Source: Chrysoperla carnea | Taxonomy: Eukaryota > Arthropoda > Insecta > Neuroptera > Chrysopidae | NCBI RefSeq assembly: GCF_905475395.1 | Contig: NC_058337.1 | Location: forward strand, 87,910,368-87,974,367 | Reading direction: 5' to 3' | Length of the DNA: 64,000 nt | Shown here: positions 47,501-59,836 of the stretch, piece by piece | Layout: each line of letters starts with the position of its first letter | How positions within the stretch are numbered: position 1 is the first letter of the stretch | The notes under the pieces: generated by a model | The model's input: the letters and a program-made list of their open reading frames with translations, nothing else | Database searches by the model: none | What the model was told of the DNA's origin: nothing | Translations under genes and position numbers: made by a program

Positions 47501-50500
47501 TAGATTCAATAAAAACTGAACAAGATGGTGGAATTATAAGTCAACTTGCGCAAACACATGCATTTCTGATTGGATATATTTGATAATTGGTAAAATCATC
47601 CGACTTTTAACCACCGGCTCGCTCTCGGCACATTAATAATGACAGCACGTACAACAGTGAATATTTGTACACAATAAACACTAAATGTTAAGAGTACACT
47701 TTGACTACAGTAGTAGTATTTTTTGGTAGTTTCGCAATAGAATATATAGAATTATTTAAATTTATTGTGTGATCATTGAATTGTAGTGAACTAAAAATTA
47801 TATTATTTATAAATTTATCAAGTGTTATAAAAATATATAATCTATATATATATGTATATATAATATATTTATATATATTTATATAAAACCATTTTGTTGT
47901 GTATAATAAAAGGTGATTTAAAAATTTTTGTTGAAAATTTATTGAAAGTTTAAAAAAGCAAAGAAAATAATATCAAAACAGTGTTTGCATTTTGTTTGTG
48001 TAAATTTTTCTCTTGTTCTTTATCAATGAATTTACGAGTGTGTGTGATATTTTTATCGTATTGTTGAAAACGTAATAAGGTTAGTATTTTATATAAATTT
48101 TTATTTTTCGAAGAGAATGTATTAAGGTGTTGGCTATTTTCCATTGGGTGTTACTCCATTATTTTTCTTCCACTTAATAAAAAAAACTGAATTCGGTTCA
48201 ATGTTTTCTACAATCTAAAGTACTTATATGTCAAAATTTTTGTTGTTGATGAAAAATTCCCAAAAAAAAGATGAAAACACGTGATATATGAAAATATGAA
48301 CTTGATATGGTAATCTATTTTTGCTTTGGCATCGAATTTTATCATTTTCTGTGTGCACCAGAGTACCTAGTTATCTTTATTTTTAGGTTCAGTCAATATT
48401 TGTTATTTCACTTTGACGACCTTTTTCTTATTCAAAATAATGCGGTATAATTTTGTAAATAATGTCAACTTTTTGGTTTCATGTGATCTTTTGGACATTG
48501 TTAATAATCGCACTTGCGTTAATTTGGTTATATACTTCAATAATTTATTCAATTTTTTAATATCGTATGTACAATAATTAATTACAAGGCAAATATTTTT
48601 AAGCTTAGGTTATAAAGTGTAATTAATATATTGTAATTTATTTATATTGACTGAATTATATTAAAAATTAATGATTTAAACTGATTAATTATATTTGCTT
48701 AAAAGGTGTTAATAGTAGTTCATTTAAAAGTCTTATTCTTCCCATTTAGGCCATGATTTTTTTAATTGTATTTAGATTTCACCCGGACATATCCGATTTC
48801 ACCCGGACATAGAGTAAAATCGAATATATTTTTTTGATTACCTTAACTTCCCTTTAATAATAAAGTGATTTTTTGAGTGAATAATTTCGAAACAAAAAAT
48901 GAAAGATTCTTTTAATTTTCTTCATTAAGTACAGCTACTTTAAGGGTCACTTCAACTCCAATGAGTAAATGCCTCAAGTTTTTGTAGATACTTTCAGAAT
49001 TATCCATAGAAAAAATTGAGAATCCGTTAAAAATCTATCAGGAAATCGCGTTAAATGCAATGTCTATAAAAGATGATTGGTTAGGCCCTCGCACTTTTTC
49101 AATAAATTTCAATAAATCAAAATCATTTATTATTTGTAGCATTTTTGTTTGAATTTAGAAAATAACCAGGTATTTTTTCTTGTAATAAAAGAATTTGGGT
49201 ACTATTTATATTATCACCTAACCGTCAGATATTATCTTTTTTAGTTAATTCCATAGATAAAATATTGGTTAATTCATCAATTATTAAATTTTTGGCGACT
49301 TAATGTCTGGTTTAGTCTATACCAGTAGCTAGGTATTTATTGTATGACTTTGTTATGTATATACGGAATTTTGTCATGTGTATGTATTTTTGTAGAAGTA
49401 ACCAAATGAAAATCGACCATGATGGTTGAATTGTCGTTAAATTGGGTTGAAATACTAATACTAATTTGAGAATATCCATTTCAATGCCTGTGATTATCTA
49501 GAGTTCGATTGACAGCGGCTAATAGAAATAGTGTTTTAGGTAGTTAAGGGAGTGGGAATATTTTTTATCAATGGGGCTTTTCATTTATAAAATGATTCTT
49601 TTTTGTTTTGGACTGTTTTCAATTAACTAAAGACATATCTTTTATCTTCTATCCTTGCCAAAAAGCGCTGCTTGAAAAAGATAAAATATATTTAACTTTC
49701 TTAGGTTGAATAGTTTTTCGACAACTGTCCGAAACAAAAGCAAATCGATGAAAAGGTCTATAGATAAGTACTTTATTCGGGGATGTTTTGAATTTCGTAT
49801 AAGAAATTCTTTTAATGTGTTCCCAGTCTAACTCGGAATATGAGATTACAATCGCTATTTTTCTTTTTTCTTATCAACAAATTTTTTTTTCTACGTAGGT
49901 ATATGTTATAAGAATTTGATTGACAATTTAACACGTGAAAAATTGCAAGAAGTTTGAACTCTTGGAAGGATCGAAAAAAAAATTTTTTTATTTAAAAAAA
50001 AAAAGATGTACTTTCCTTTCAACATTTTATTTGCGTATTTTGCTGTCAATGACTTCTTTCTGTTGTCAATGACTTTCTTTTAAAATAATACAAATCGTAA
50101 CTTGGAAATCAAAAAAATGGATTGTAGGTTTTTTTCTGATACTATTCAAAAATTTTATTCAAGTTTTGATTTTAAAACCTCAACCATTTTAATTAATATC
50201 ATTCAAATAATGAGCATTCTGAATGATATATACGCGATTCGATTGTCATACTAAATTTCTGTTAGTAGCTGCCGGTTTAAGCTAAATTTTAAGTCAGATA
50301 TGTTCGTAACGCAATAGTTATGAACCTTTTAAAGATTTAAATATTGCAATAGGAAAAATGTTTAATTAACACTCGAGTAGAGCCAGGTCACAATACTTAA
50401 TAAATGTAATACACCTGATAAGAAGTAATGCAATACGATTGTAAACAAATTTTACTACGTAGTATTTTGCTTCAAATTGAAAACAAGCACCTTTCTGACG

Positions 50501-50900
50501 AATTAAAAGCCCTTGTGGAACTAAGAATATATGTAAAATTTTAATTTTCAATATTATTCTAGGATATGATGCGACAAAAAATCCATGAACCCTAACTTTC
50601 AGCCGCATGGCAAATAAGCTCCTTGGTCGATGTTGAGAATGTTCACTCATGGGACATATATATGACAGAGCGGCCATTTTCGAGATAGAGGGAGGATGGG
50701 GGAAAATTGAAAAAAAGTTTCTACTCCTTGTACCCATACCAGGTTTACATTCATTTGTTCCGCCAGCTCATTTAAGGACGTACGGCAGTCCTGTGTTCAA
50801 TCGTATTTACTGTAATCATAAAAATTGTAGAGGATAAAATTATAATCAAATTTTGTCTGAAACTTTTTATTATAATTTGAACCATTTTTGAAATAGAGGG
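44588..50900. other. Intergenic region downstream of COG4
   Basis: No gene is supported. A block of about 40 bp at 45722-45760 (TCAACAATTACTCAGTCAAT and onward) recurs at 59796-59836. An AT-dinucleotide-rich stretch lies at 47836-47886. GC-richer patches near 46655-46675 and 47610-47640 could belong to a distant promoter or untranslated exon of skywalker, but nothing in the sequence proves it. Confidence 0.45.
47836..47886. repeat. (TA)n-rich low-complexity tract
   Basis: Runs of TATATA interrupted by TG and TTTATA steps. Simple repeat. Confidence 0.8.
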
Positions 50901-50916
50901 TGCAGAAGATGGAGCG

Positions 50917-51020
50917 CTCTGCTATACGTATACTCAGTGTCACTAAAAATGCACAGATTACATATAGTATTATATGTAATCCGTGTATTTTTTGTGACAT
51001 TGAGATACCTTAGTGCAGAG
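50917..51020. mobile_element. Hairpin MITE of about 104 bp
   Basis: The segment is nearly one long palindrome. The core arms GATTACATATA and TATATGTAATC are perfect around GTAT (50957-50982). Outward, CAGTGTCACTAAAAATGCAC pairs with GTGTATTTTTTGTGACATTG with few mismatches, and CTCTGC pairs with GCAGAG at the outer edge. There is no coding capacity. It looks like a solo hairpin-type element. Confidence 0.65.
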
Positions 51021-51439
51021 TCAATATTTATAAATATAAGGTATTAAATAATTATTTAAGGTGTATTTAAGGAATTATTTAGTGAAAAAACCGCATAATA
51101 GACTGGGATTCAAGGTTGATCCTACACTAAGGTACGTATATCTGAGCTCCTTCTAGTTTAAAAACGGTTCAATGTATAAAAAAAGACTTCAGACGAAATT
51201 TGTAGATAATTTTATTCACTAAATTTATCCAGGAATGGATGGAAAAATTTTAAGATAATACATGTAATTGAGTTTATGATATACTAAATCTTCTCAATTA
51301 TATTATGATTACTGAAGATAAGTGATGTATCTAATTGAATTTCTAAACTTACATTGTATATTTATTTACTAACATTTAGAGTAATTCAGTCAAATTAAAC
51401 ATGAAAAGGGCAAGAACGCTACATCAAATAATATATATA

Positions 51440-51750
51440 CAGTAGAATCTCGATAACTTAAACCTCGGTAACTGTTACTTCAAAAAATACTATGTTCCCT
51501 TCCCATCAGAGCCCAAAACCTCTATAACTTAAAATACGCAACCTCTATAACTTAAATAAATAATCTCTGTATAGGCCCTCAGTAACTACATAGAAACATG
51601 TACATACCTCTATATTAACTAGGGTACATAGAAACATGTACATACCTCTATATTAACCTTTACCTAACATAGACACTTGATAACTTAAAACCTCTATAAC
51701 TTAAAATATTTTGTGTTTCCCTTGGACTTTAACTTATCGAGATTCTACTG
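51440..51750. mobile_element. pogo/Tigger-type MITE, TA flanked
   Basis: The ends CAGTAGAATCTCGATAAC and GTTATCGAGATTCTACTG-like (right end reads AACTTATCGAGATTCTACTG) are inverted and flanked by TA. The CAGTAGAAtCTCGATAA end is characteristic of the pogo/Tigger lineage of Tc1/mariner elements. Internally there are several ACCTCTATAACTTAAA repeats and a 32-bp tandem duplication. It is about 311 bp with no transposase. Confidence 0.75.
51587..51656. repeat. Tandem duplication inside the pogo-type MITE
   Basis: ACATAGAAACATGTACATAC, then CTCTATATTAAC, occurs at 51587-51618 and again at 51625-51656, period 38 bp, with no visible mismatch. This points to a recent duplication within the element. 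Confidence 0.85.
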
Positions 51751-53985
51751 TATATATTTTTTTTTTTACTTTGTAATGTAAAGACAAAATTAAATCCAAG
51801 TTTTCGACCGTGTCAGGCGACCGGATTTTGACTTTCAGTTTTATCGATTTTGACCCGGAAGGACTGGCTTTTTAGCAATGATTGTGGATTTATTTTTAAA
51901 GTAGGTTACAGGACCGCGTAATATTAGATAGAAAAATGGCTTTCTGTGAATCTTTTTCTAACCCACCCCAAAATGTTCTTTGAATCATTCTGACCAAAAG
52001 CTCTCAAGGATCTTACTTTAGTAAATATTTAAAAAATTTCTATGAAATCAGGTCATGAAATATAAAAAAACTGTTATGGAAAATTGATTTGCGATAAATG
52101 ACATTAATTTTATAAAAATGCAAAAAACAATATTTAATAACATAATATTTGTAATAACTTTGTAAATAAAATAATACTACAATGATTTTTTTAATAAATA
52201 TTTCTGATAAAAAATTCATAATTAATTGATTAAATAGATTAACCAACTGTATAATTAATGTATTACTAAGATTAATCGAAGAAAAAAAATCGATTAAAAT
52301 AATATTAAGTAATAATAAATATATTGATTATCAACAAAAGTTAATCGTAATCTAATCAAAATTGTAATTTACTCAAATTGAAAATGTGCGTTCTTGATAA
52401 GGAGTTTTTATAGTTTGAAAATCAGATGTCTATGTGATTATGATTCGGCTAGATCCGGATAGATACGTTAAAAACGTTAAAAAAAATTATAACTTAATTA
52501 TTGGGTGCGTTTGGCAGAAAAAAGCGCTTGAGAGCGCTTACTAGCGCTGAAAAACAAACTGTACAGTTTTCGGCCAGGACATGTTTGCTAACACAATATC
52601 TTCCATCTCTTCTTCATCATTCACAACATTATTTAATATATTATTCATTATTGGTAATTTTTTAATATGAATAATTTACAAACATATATTTAAATTAGGT
52701 TATTTTCTCCGGTTAAAGCTAACTTAGCGTCCTAGAGGAATATAGCTATTTACTATATGACAGCGCTTACCGCTTAACAATCGCCATTTTGCTTACAAGC
52801 GCTTATAATATCAGCATTACTTCAAAATTCAATGTGCAGCTGTTACTGTATGCCCAACTTCTAATATCACCTTCTATTATTTATTATCACCTGAGCCTGC
52901 AAAAAAAATTATTCTTAGCCAGGAAAAAAATAAGCCAAATCTGCCGACAAGTCCATTCATGCTGGAAATACCTCAAGTAGAAAAACGAAAGTGTAAAATC
53001 ATCAACTTTAGATAAAAACTTTTAAAATTTTAAATCTTTGTTAAAACGAATGTTTTTCTCTGAAAAATTGAAAAAATCGCTGTTTATAATGAAATAATAT
53101 TGCCCATTGCCCGATAAATCGGTAGTTACATATTGAAAAAATTAAACTAATAGGTTTTTCTAGGTTCTTGTTTTGTTCTTTGTTTTTCAATGTTTTTTAG
53201 GATGCTGAATCCTTTGCCGCATTTTAACAAAATATCTTAGATCGTATCGAGATATTTGCGATATATAGAAAGTTTAAAGCAAATTTGGCCGTATAAAGAA
53301 TAAATAAATAACTAGAATGATTAAATGTAAACAACAACAATAAGTAATAATAATAAATAAGTGGATAAACAAATTAAAAAAATTCATTGAGTTGAAAAAA
53401 TTGCATTCGTGTCTAGAACTCGAATAGCCTAATTGGTAGGGCGCTTGACATGAATCCAAGAAGTCCGGGTTCGAGTGCTGGTTCTAGTGTATTTTTTTCA
53501 ATTCTCTTTAATTAACTAGAATGATCTTTTTAATAAAATGCATAGTTTCGAAGTTAAAAGACAAAACTGGAAAAAAAAAAATGAAAAAATTTCGCGGTTT
53601 TTTTGCAAATATCTCGAGATGTTTTAATTTAGTTGTAAACTGCATATTCGAAATCAACATTTGAGTACTTGTCATACACACACAACCGATTTACTGCTAC
53701 TTGGATATTTCTAATACTTAAAGAAGAGCAAACCATAACGTATATGTTAGAGATGAAGCAAAACCTTAAGCAATAAAAACTTTTCTCATAATTTACCAAA
53801 AACTAAATAATTTTTACTTGAAAACTTGCAACGTATATGTCACAAATGTTTTTGTAGCTAAATATTTGTTTCCTCGTAACCAGCCACGTATTTCCACAGC
53901 TAATCTCTTTTGTTTTATTTCACAAACACCTTACTCTTTCGTCTTAAAATAATTTTGGATTTTAATAGTAATTTTTCTTTTTGTT
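51751..53985. other. Non-coding stretch upstream of the skywalker leader exon
   Basis: AT-rich DNA without a supportable gene; it contains the tRNA-like sequence at 53418-53488. The polypyrimidine tract and acceptor ending at 53989 close it, so at least its right part is probably an intron in the skywalker 5' UTR. Confidence 0.45.
53418..53488 (+). tRNA. tRNA-like sequence, probably a tRNA pseudogene or SINE head
   Basis: An A-box-like TAGCCTAATTGGTAGGG and a B-box-like GGTTCGAGTGC are correctly spaced. A cloverleaf can be drawn: acceptor ACTCGAA/TTCTAGT (one mismatch), D stem GCCT/GGGC, anticodon stem CTTGA/CCAAG (one mismatch), T stem CCGGG/GCTGG (imperfect), 71 nt. The loop CATGAAT puts TGA at the anticodon but has A instead of the invariant T33, and there is no long variable arm as a Ser tRNA needs. 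It is therefore probably not functional. Confidence 0.5.
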
Positions 53986-53989
53986 ACAG

Positions 53990-54431
53990 TGTCAACAATG
54001 CTGCAAGATCTGACCTAAATTCAGTGCTTCTAAAACAGCGAAAATGCTGCTTCAGAAAGCAATCGTATTAATGCTGCCATAAATCGTAACCTATATACGA
54101 TCCACGTTACGATTCGTGTATCAGTGTCGCGAAGATAAAAAATAAATAAGAACAAACTCGTTATATAATTTTGTTGCCCCCAAAAGTGAGTTATTGCCTC
54201 GGTTTAATCTAACTACTTACTATTAAAATCGCTCATTAATTATTAATAATTGCAAGAAAATCTCTATATATATATATTTAGTAAAAAATACAGAATCTAA
54301 TTAAAACAACGACTTCTTTGATCGAAAACAAAGAAATTAAATAATTAATTAAATCGTTACGCACAAATATATATATTGTATATATTAAATTAATTTATTT
54401 ACGAAATTAAGAAATAAATAACAATCGAAAA
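53990..54431 (+). other. sky: 5' UTR exon part of skywalker with upstream ORFs
   Basis: Acceptor TTTTTGTTACAG ends at 53989, with a long pyrimidine tract. From there the sequence runs without a good donor to the start codon at 54432. Two short upstream ORFs lie inside: 53998-54018 (six codons plus stop) and 54044-54082 (twelve codons plus stop). They could lower translation of the main frame. Confidence 0.5.
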
Positions 54432-54960
54432 ATGCTATCGACATTAGAAGAGGATAATTTTACGGTAACCCCATCAACCATATCATTAGATATGTTCCCA
54501 TCTCATATTGATCCCACAGGTATAAATATATTACCTGATAGTCCACCAACGCCAAAAAAAGCACCATTAAAAACATTTGCCGAAATTCAAGCATTAATAC
54601 AACAAAATCGTAAACGTGATGTGAAATTAATTTTACGTGAACATGCATGGCCATTAAATAGTAACATACGTGCACAATTATGGCCCATATTGTGTAAACA
54701 ACATCAGCATGGTAAAAATATGATGGACAGTTTTTATTGGGATATGGTGAATCAAATATTTGGTACAACTGATTTACCAGATAAACCAATAATGTTACCC
54801 CCGTTCGTTGAGTCAACGCATTGTTTAACGTATCATTTGACACGTAAAGGACGAAGTATTGCTGATCGTATTGTGTCGGTATTGGGCTATGCGTGTCCGG
54901 ATATCACGTATAGTCCGAGTTTATATCCTATTTGTGCTGTATTGTTACATTATTTGAATG
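54432..54960 (+). CDS. sky: Skywalker / TBC1D24-like TBC-domain protein, first coding exon (partial)
   Basis: The ATG at 54432 opens 176 codons plus one base, ending at donor AATG|GTAAGT (phase 1); the rest is beyond the window. Residues 1-47 are a low-complexity leader. From about residue 48, AEIQALIQQNRKRDVKLILR leads into WPLNSNIRAQLWPILCKQHQ, the start of a TBC domain with the conserved Arg (80) and Trp (84), then GKNMMDSFYWDMV, FGTTDLPDKPIMLPPFVE, IADRIVSVLGYACPDITYSP and YPICAVLLHYL. I recognise this as insect Skywalker, the TBC1D24 orthologue: a Rab-GAP-fold protein with a phosphoinositide-binding pocket that restrains endosomal sorting of synaptic vesicles. The C-terminal TLDc domain is not in view. 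There is no frame damage. The start is chosen because an upstream exon with stops precedes it. Confidence 0.88.
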
Positions 54961-55350
54961 GTAAGTTTACTTTTATTTTACTATTATTTATGTTTAAATA
55001 GTTTTTAGAAATTATAAATAAAACTACGGTTACTAGATAAGTCAAGTCGAAATCCAGGACACAAAAATTAAAAAAAAGTATTGGATCTTATTCGTTGCAC
55101 GAATTTAAGATATCAATTTAAATTGCGTGTATAGTTGGGGAAAAAATGAGTCGAATAATATATTATGGCGCAGGCGTGGCAAATCTATATACAGTGTGTC
55201 GCATTTAAAATGAAGACACCCTCTCATTTTCGTTATTTATAGGAATATCGATTTGAAATTTTGCAGTCATACATGTGATGTGTCAAATTGGGACATGTGG
55301 TAAACTATTTGTCAATTTGTAGTAGACCAATTTTAAAGTTCTGATTTCGG

Positions 55351-55751
55351 TTAAGGACGTTAGTAGAAGAGTCATGTATGTGTTACTGACGTTCATGCGT
55401 CAACGATATTAGTAGAGAAATTAAAAACAATATGATAAAGCGATAGTTTCAATGATTTTCTATGATTTAAAACAGGAAAAATGTCCTGTTATCGAATTAA
55501 TTTCATTAAGTTTAAAAAGTGACTAAAAGTAAGGTTTAACATGAGACTAAATGGAAAATATAAAACGATATTTTTCAAAAATTATATCGATAACCATACT
55601 TGAAACTTTTACCAGTTAATTATTATTTCAACTTTTAATAGAATTTCAAAAAAAATTTCTATTTTCTACTAATTTAAAATTCTTTAAAATTTACATACTG
55701 TTTCCCTATGAACGCACATAGCAAAACAGGTACACGCATGAACGTCCTTAA
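55351..55751. mobile_element. TIR element with TTAAGGACGTT ends
   Basis: Perfect 11-bp terminal repeats, TTAAGGACGTT and AACGTCCTTAA, lie 401 bp apart end to end. A second mirrored GACGTTCATGCG / CGCATGAACGTCC pair is displaced just inside. The ends resemble those at 56703-57109, so they may be one family. The right-hand part overlaps the start of a 130-codon frame that I do not accept as a gene. Confidence 0.55.
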
Positions 55752-56702
55752 GTGTCTTAAAAAATGTGACCCATCATCCTATGATTATGGAAAATTACAA
55801 ATCTATATTCTTATAAATAACGAAAATATGAAAGTGTCTTCATCTTGTTTAATGTTTAATGACATCGAAATTGATTATTTCGCAATTGTAGTCCACGATG
55901 TAATTACAATAACAAACGAGCGCCCGTTCATAAAATCACTCGCGTTCCTTCATGGTGATATAATAGTTCATAGTGAACTTAGTGATAGGTGTCACATGCC
56001 ATCAATGATACGCGTGTCATTGGTTCGCCATGCAGCACCCAGCTCTATGACAATCTTATACCTGCGAATAAGAAATGGGCTCGTACGTAGGTGTGTGTGA
56101 GATAGCCATATATAGGTAAGTATAGAATATATGGCTAGAAATAATAAAAGATTCAATTATATTATGGTCGAAAATATATTTTCTTCCCCCCGGACGACAA
56201 GTGTCAACTTTCGTTCCGCTCTGCTAAACAAAGTTATCGCTTTAGTCTCCGTTGAGCAGAAAAATACACCACGGAAGCAAGTAAATAATGTATCACTCAG
56301 ATCTCATGTTCATTGTCGCCCGAGGCAAAGTCGCAGAGCGTGTCCAAGCGTGTCTTTAATCCACAATCATAAGATTTTTTGAAAAATAGGTTGGTTCTGT
56401 AAAAACTAGAACATTTGTATAGTTTTCGAAAAAAAAAACCAGGCACCAGGACAGACGGTGTATATACACATATCCTGAAAACTCAGTACGTCTGGTAACT
56501 CTAAATAAAACTAGTTTTGAAAAATCATGTGAAAATTTAGATATATATATTTTGTAGTACTAAAATTGAAAAGCTGAAATTTTTATTAAGCTGCTTGGAA
56601 TAATTGATATTTTTGCCTATTTATCGTTTGTCTAACCATTCCCGGTGTCGTCTTTTTTTAGCTAGTGGATATTCATTTTAAGCTTCAAGTATATTTTAAT
56701 AT

Positions 56703-56836
56703 TAAGGACGTTCTCAAAAAAAATGAATGGTCAAATTTTGAGAGCAAATTCTGTTAGAACTTAAGAAAGTTAACGAAAATTATGTAACTAAAGTTTCAAC
56801 TAAAAGTTAAGAATGAAATTTTTTGATATATACCAT

Positions 56837-56875
<39 letters not shown>

Positions 56876-57109
56876 ATATTGATATCTAAAGATCTATAGA
56901 AAATTGCTTTTAGAAGAAATAACTCACAAATGCCATTAATTCCATCATTTAAATGTATTTTATGGAAAAACTTGTAACACAATAAAACTTTTAAAAACAC
57001 TTCAATATAGGATTTAAATTTACCTGCTAATAAAGGGCATTAATGAGAATACATATACACGATTTAAAGATGATTCTTAGAAAACTTGATTTTTTTGGAG
57101 CGTCCTTTA
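56703..57109. mobile_element. TIR element, better-preserved copy of the 4.4-kb repeat
   Basis: The ends TAAGGACGTTCTCAAAAAAA and TTTTTTTGGAGCGTCCTTTA are inverted with few mismatches over about 20 bp. The internal sequence matches 4427-4982 block by block. It contains the T run 56839-56871. Non-autonomous. Confidence 0.65.
56839..56871. repeat. Homopolymer run of 33 T
   Basis: An uninterrupted poly-T tract inside the TIR element. The homologous place in the 4.5-kb copy has only a short T run (CATAGTTTTTGAAA), so the tract expanded in this copy. Its exact length is the kind of value assemblies get wrong. Confidence 0.9.
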
Positions 57110-58004
57110 GCTTCAAGTTTCATAGATACAAAAGAAAATTTAATAAAAATCCTATACCCTTTATGCCATTTGGTTTCTAATTTAATTGCGAGATTAAAGC
57201 ACAAGCTTTTCCATTTTTTCAAAATTAAATAAACGAATAGCCTTTGTTAAATATGAATAAAATGGTTCGAGGGTAGTTTTGGTTATGAATAATGTGTCTG
57301 TACGTGTTGTAGTATTAATTTCTATTCATTTTCATTAAATCGCAAAATAAAATCACGTATTCTTCGTCAGACAAAGTTGGTTCGAGGCTCTAAAATTTAT
57401 CACGAAATGGTTATTTGAATGAATTTTTTTGAAAGTTATGTGAAATATTTTGAATGGCGTTTGTTTATGACTTTTTTTCTAATTGAAATATTTTCTGTTG
57501 TCTTCAGTCACATGGTAGAGGTATAAATATTGTATTTTTCTCACGGGAAGATTTTTAAGATAAAACTACTGCAAATTTTATTTCCAAAAGTAGTAGTTGT
57601 CTAAATTATTATGTATTTATGAAGATTGTAGCCAATAAAATAGATAGATAATTTCACTACGAACTTTTTTGAATCGTCGAAAATTATTAGACGTAGAAAA
57701 AAAGGTTATGCAGGAATTAGTCCATAAATATTGCCAAAAATGCATTTTAATGGAATTATTCAATTGTACCCAACTTCCATTAATCCAATCGAGGTCACTA
57801 ACGATTTTTTAAAGGTGTCTAACTTAATAGAGACGATAAATTTTCTCCAGGTTAAAAAATTTTCAACTATAAAAATTCGCGACTCCAAGAAACCATGGTA
57901 TAAACAAATAAAAAAACATAGAACATTTAGCATAATTTATACCATAATAACTCGAGTTCGTAAGCCAATTAGTAGAAATTCCCTTTTCATGCCATTTAAT
58001 TATA

Positions 58005-58539
58005 CAGAGTGTCCTTAAAGTAGTGACCCAAACACAAACCCCAGATTCAAGTGATCATTGCTATCAAGTAAACGCCTATTTTTTGATATTACATAAAAAT
58101 CTCGCTAAAAATGAAAATAGCAAGTTCATATTGATACCATTTTGTAGCCTAAATTCTGGAAGTTTTTCCCGGTTATGTAAGCCTTCTGGGTATAACCTCA
58201 TTGAGCAGATTTACGATACAAATATTTGATGACAAAAATTAATGATATGTCTCCCCAAATGAACGCTATCAAACTGTATTAGCTCAACACACAAAGCGAT
58301 ATCAATTGTACGTAAATTTGTTGTTCTTTACGCTGGCATCATAAACATTTTTTATTTTAACCTAGCATAAAGCTATGACAGTTTTACTTAAGAGAAGTGC
58401 TGTTTTTCCGGAAATTAACAAGGCGGGTGATATCTTGCGAACGAAGCCCAATCGAATTAGGTAATATAGGTTTATTTGATAGACAATAATCACTTGAATC
58501 TAGAGTTTGTGTTTGGGCCACTACTTTAGGGACACCCTG
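58005..58539. mobile_element. MITE with CAGAGTGTCC/GGACACCCTG ends and TA duplication
   Basis: The left end CAGAGTGTCCTTAAAGTAGT, then GACCCAAACACAAAC and CCAGATTCAAGTGATCATTG, is mirrored at the right by CAATAATCACTTGAATCTAG, AGTTTGTGTTTGGGCC and ACTACTTTAGGGACACCCTG. The TIRs are about 55 bp and flanked by TA. About 535 bp, with no transposase frame. Mariner/Tc1-type by its ends. Confidence 0.8.
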
Positions 58540-59795
58540 TATGTTCTAAGATAATGTTTACACCCTCTTCAACCGCCATTACAGTGCTATCTATGGCTTC
58601 TTGAATTCGCGAATAATAATTTAAAATTCTCGTGTATAAGAAACATATTTGATAATTCTGCTAGCGTATAAGTATAGAGATATTATTACGTATATATTTT
58701 CCTGGATATCATTAGTTGCTATCAGCAGAGTCTGGCAATGAATCAGTATTTATTTTTATTCGTATCACAAAAACTTTATGATATTTATTTAGAAAAATAA
58801 TTTATTTGAAAATAATAAAGTTGTTAAATTTATTTGTTTGAAAATATTCAAACAAATTTTTGTGAGGGCATAAAATTTGTCCGGTAACGGTAAGAACGGC
58901 TTTCATAATATGTTCGTGATTTTCTCCTAATGTATGATGTGAACCAAAATGGTTCTTCATAGTTTAGCTCTCGCAAATTTATAATTATTTTCTTTTTATA
59001 CGCTGTATATATGAAATATAAATTAATGTATGCTAATTTTGGTCGCAAGTTTGTATCGCTTAGAAATATTGATGACACGAACAAAATTTTGATATATACA
59101 TATATATTCCGTCCGTCTCCGCCTGTCCGTCCGTAAACACGATAACTCAAAAACAAAAGGAGATACCAAGCTGAAATTTTTATAGAGTTCTTGGATCCCT
59201 GGGACCCATCTTAGAAACTGTTAGAGATAGAACAACAGTTTAAAAGTAAAAATGTTACTTATAAAAAACTAACCTACAAAAATAAGTTTTTATTAAATTA
59301 GCTTTATTTCATTTTTGTATATTTTTTAAAATTTAATTTTATTAGCTTTATTTTTATTTTTTTGTATTTTTTAAAATTGTTATTTCTTTTTTTATTGTCA
59401 CCACGAGCCTGCTTTCAAGGTTTCAGCTCGATGGAATTACGGAAAAACGGTTAAAAATTTATCTAAAGTTTTTTCGGCAGACAAGCAGAGGCTGCAAGTT
59501 AAAATAAAATTAGTAAAAAATAAACTTTTGTTTAAAAAATTTTTTTGTAAACATCATTGTTTAAATCGTGAGGGCACAAATTAGGAAAAAACTTTGGTGT
59601 CCATTTTCTCAAAAACTATAAAATATAGGGTAGCTTATAGGGTAAAATATGAGGTAGCTTCGACAAGTGATCTTCTGAAAGATTATCGGAAAACGGAAAA
59701 AATTCTATTAAATAAAAAATTAAAATTAAAATTTTCTAATTTATTTAAAATAATGCAAGCACTGTCGTTCAACATTTTTTATAAAGGGTATTTCA

Positions 59796-59836
59796 ACAAT
59801 TAACTCAGTCAATTGCTTGTTTTCACTTGTCTTATT
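59796..59836. repeat. Dispersed block of about 40 bp, second copy of 45722-45760
   Basis: TTTCAACAATTAACTCAGTC, then AATTGCTTGTTTTCACTTGT, matches TTTCAACAATTACTCAGTCA and ATTGTTTGTTTTCACTTATT at 45.72 kb with about four differences. The flanks are not obviously related. It is probably a piece of an unknown repeat. Confidence 0.6.

Noticed and set aside
47560-48180. Possible untranslated first exon and promoter of skywalker
   Set aside because: The region is only slightly GC-richer in places. I could not identify a start site and donor that would join to the acceptor at 53989.
54460-54843. 127-codon minus-strand frame opposite skywalker
   Set aside because: It is antisense to the TBC-encoding exon. 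The plus strand carries the conserved motifs.
55708-56100. 130-codon plus-strand frame in the skywalker intron
   Set aside because: It overlaps the TIR of an element at 55351-55751, has no recognisable domain, and lacks a supporting splice or promoter context. It is long but not convincing.
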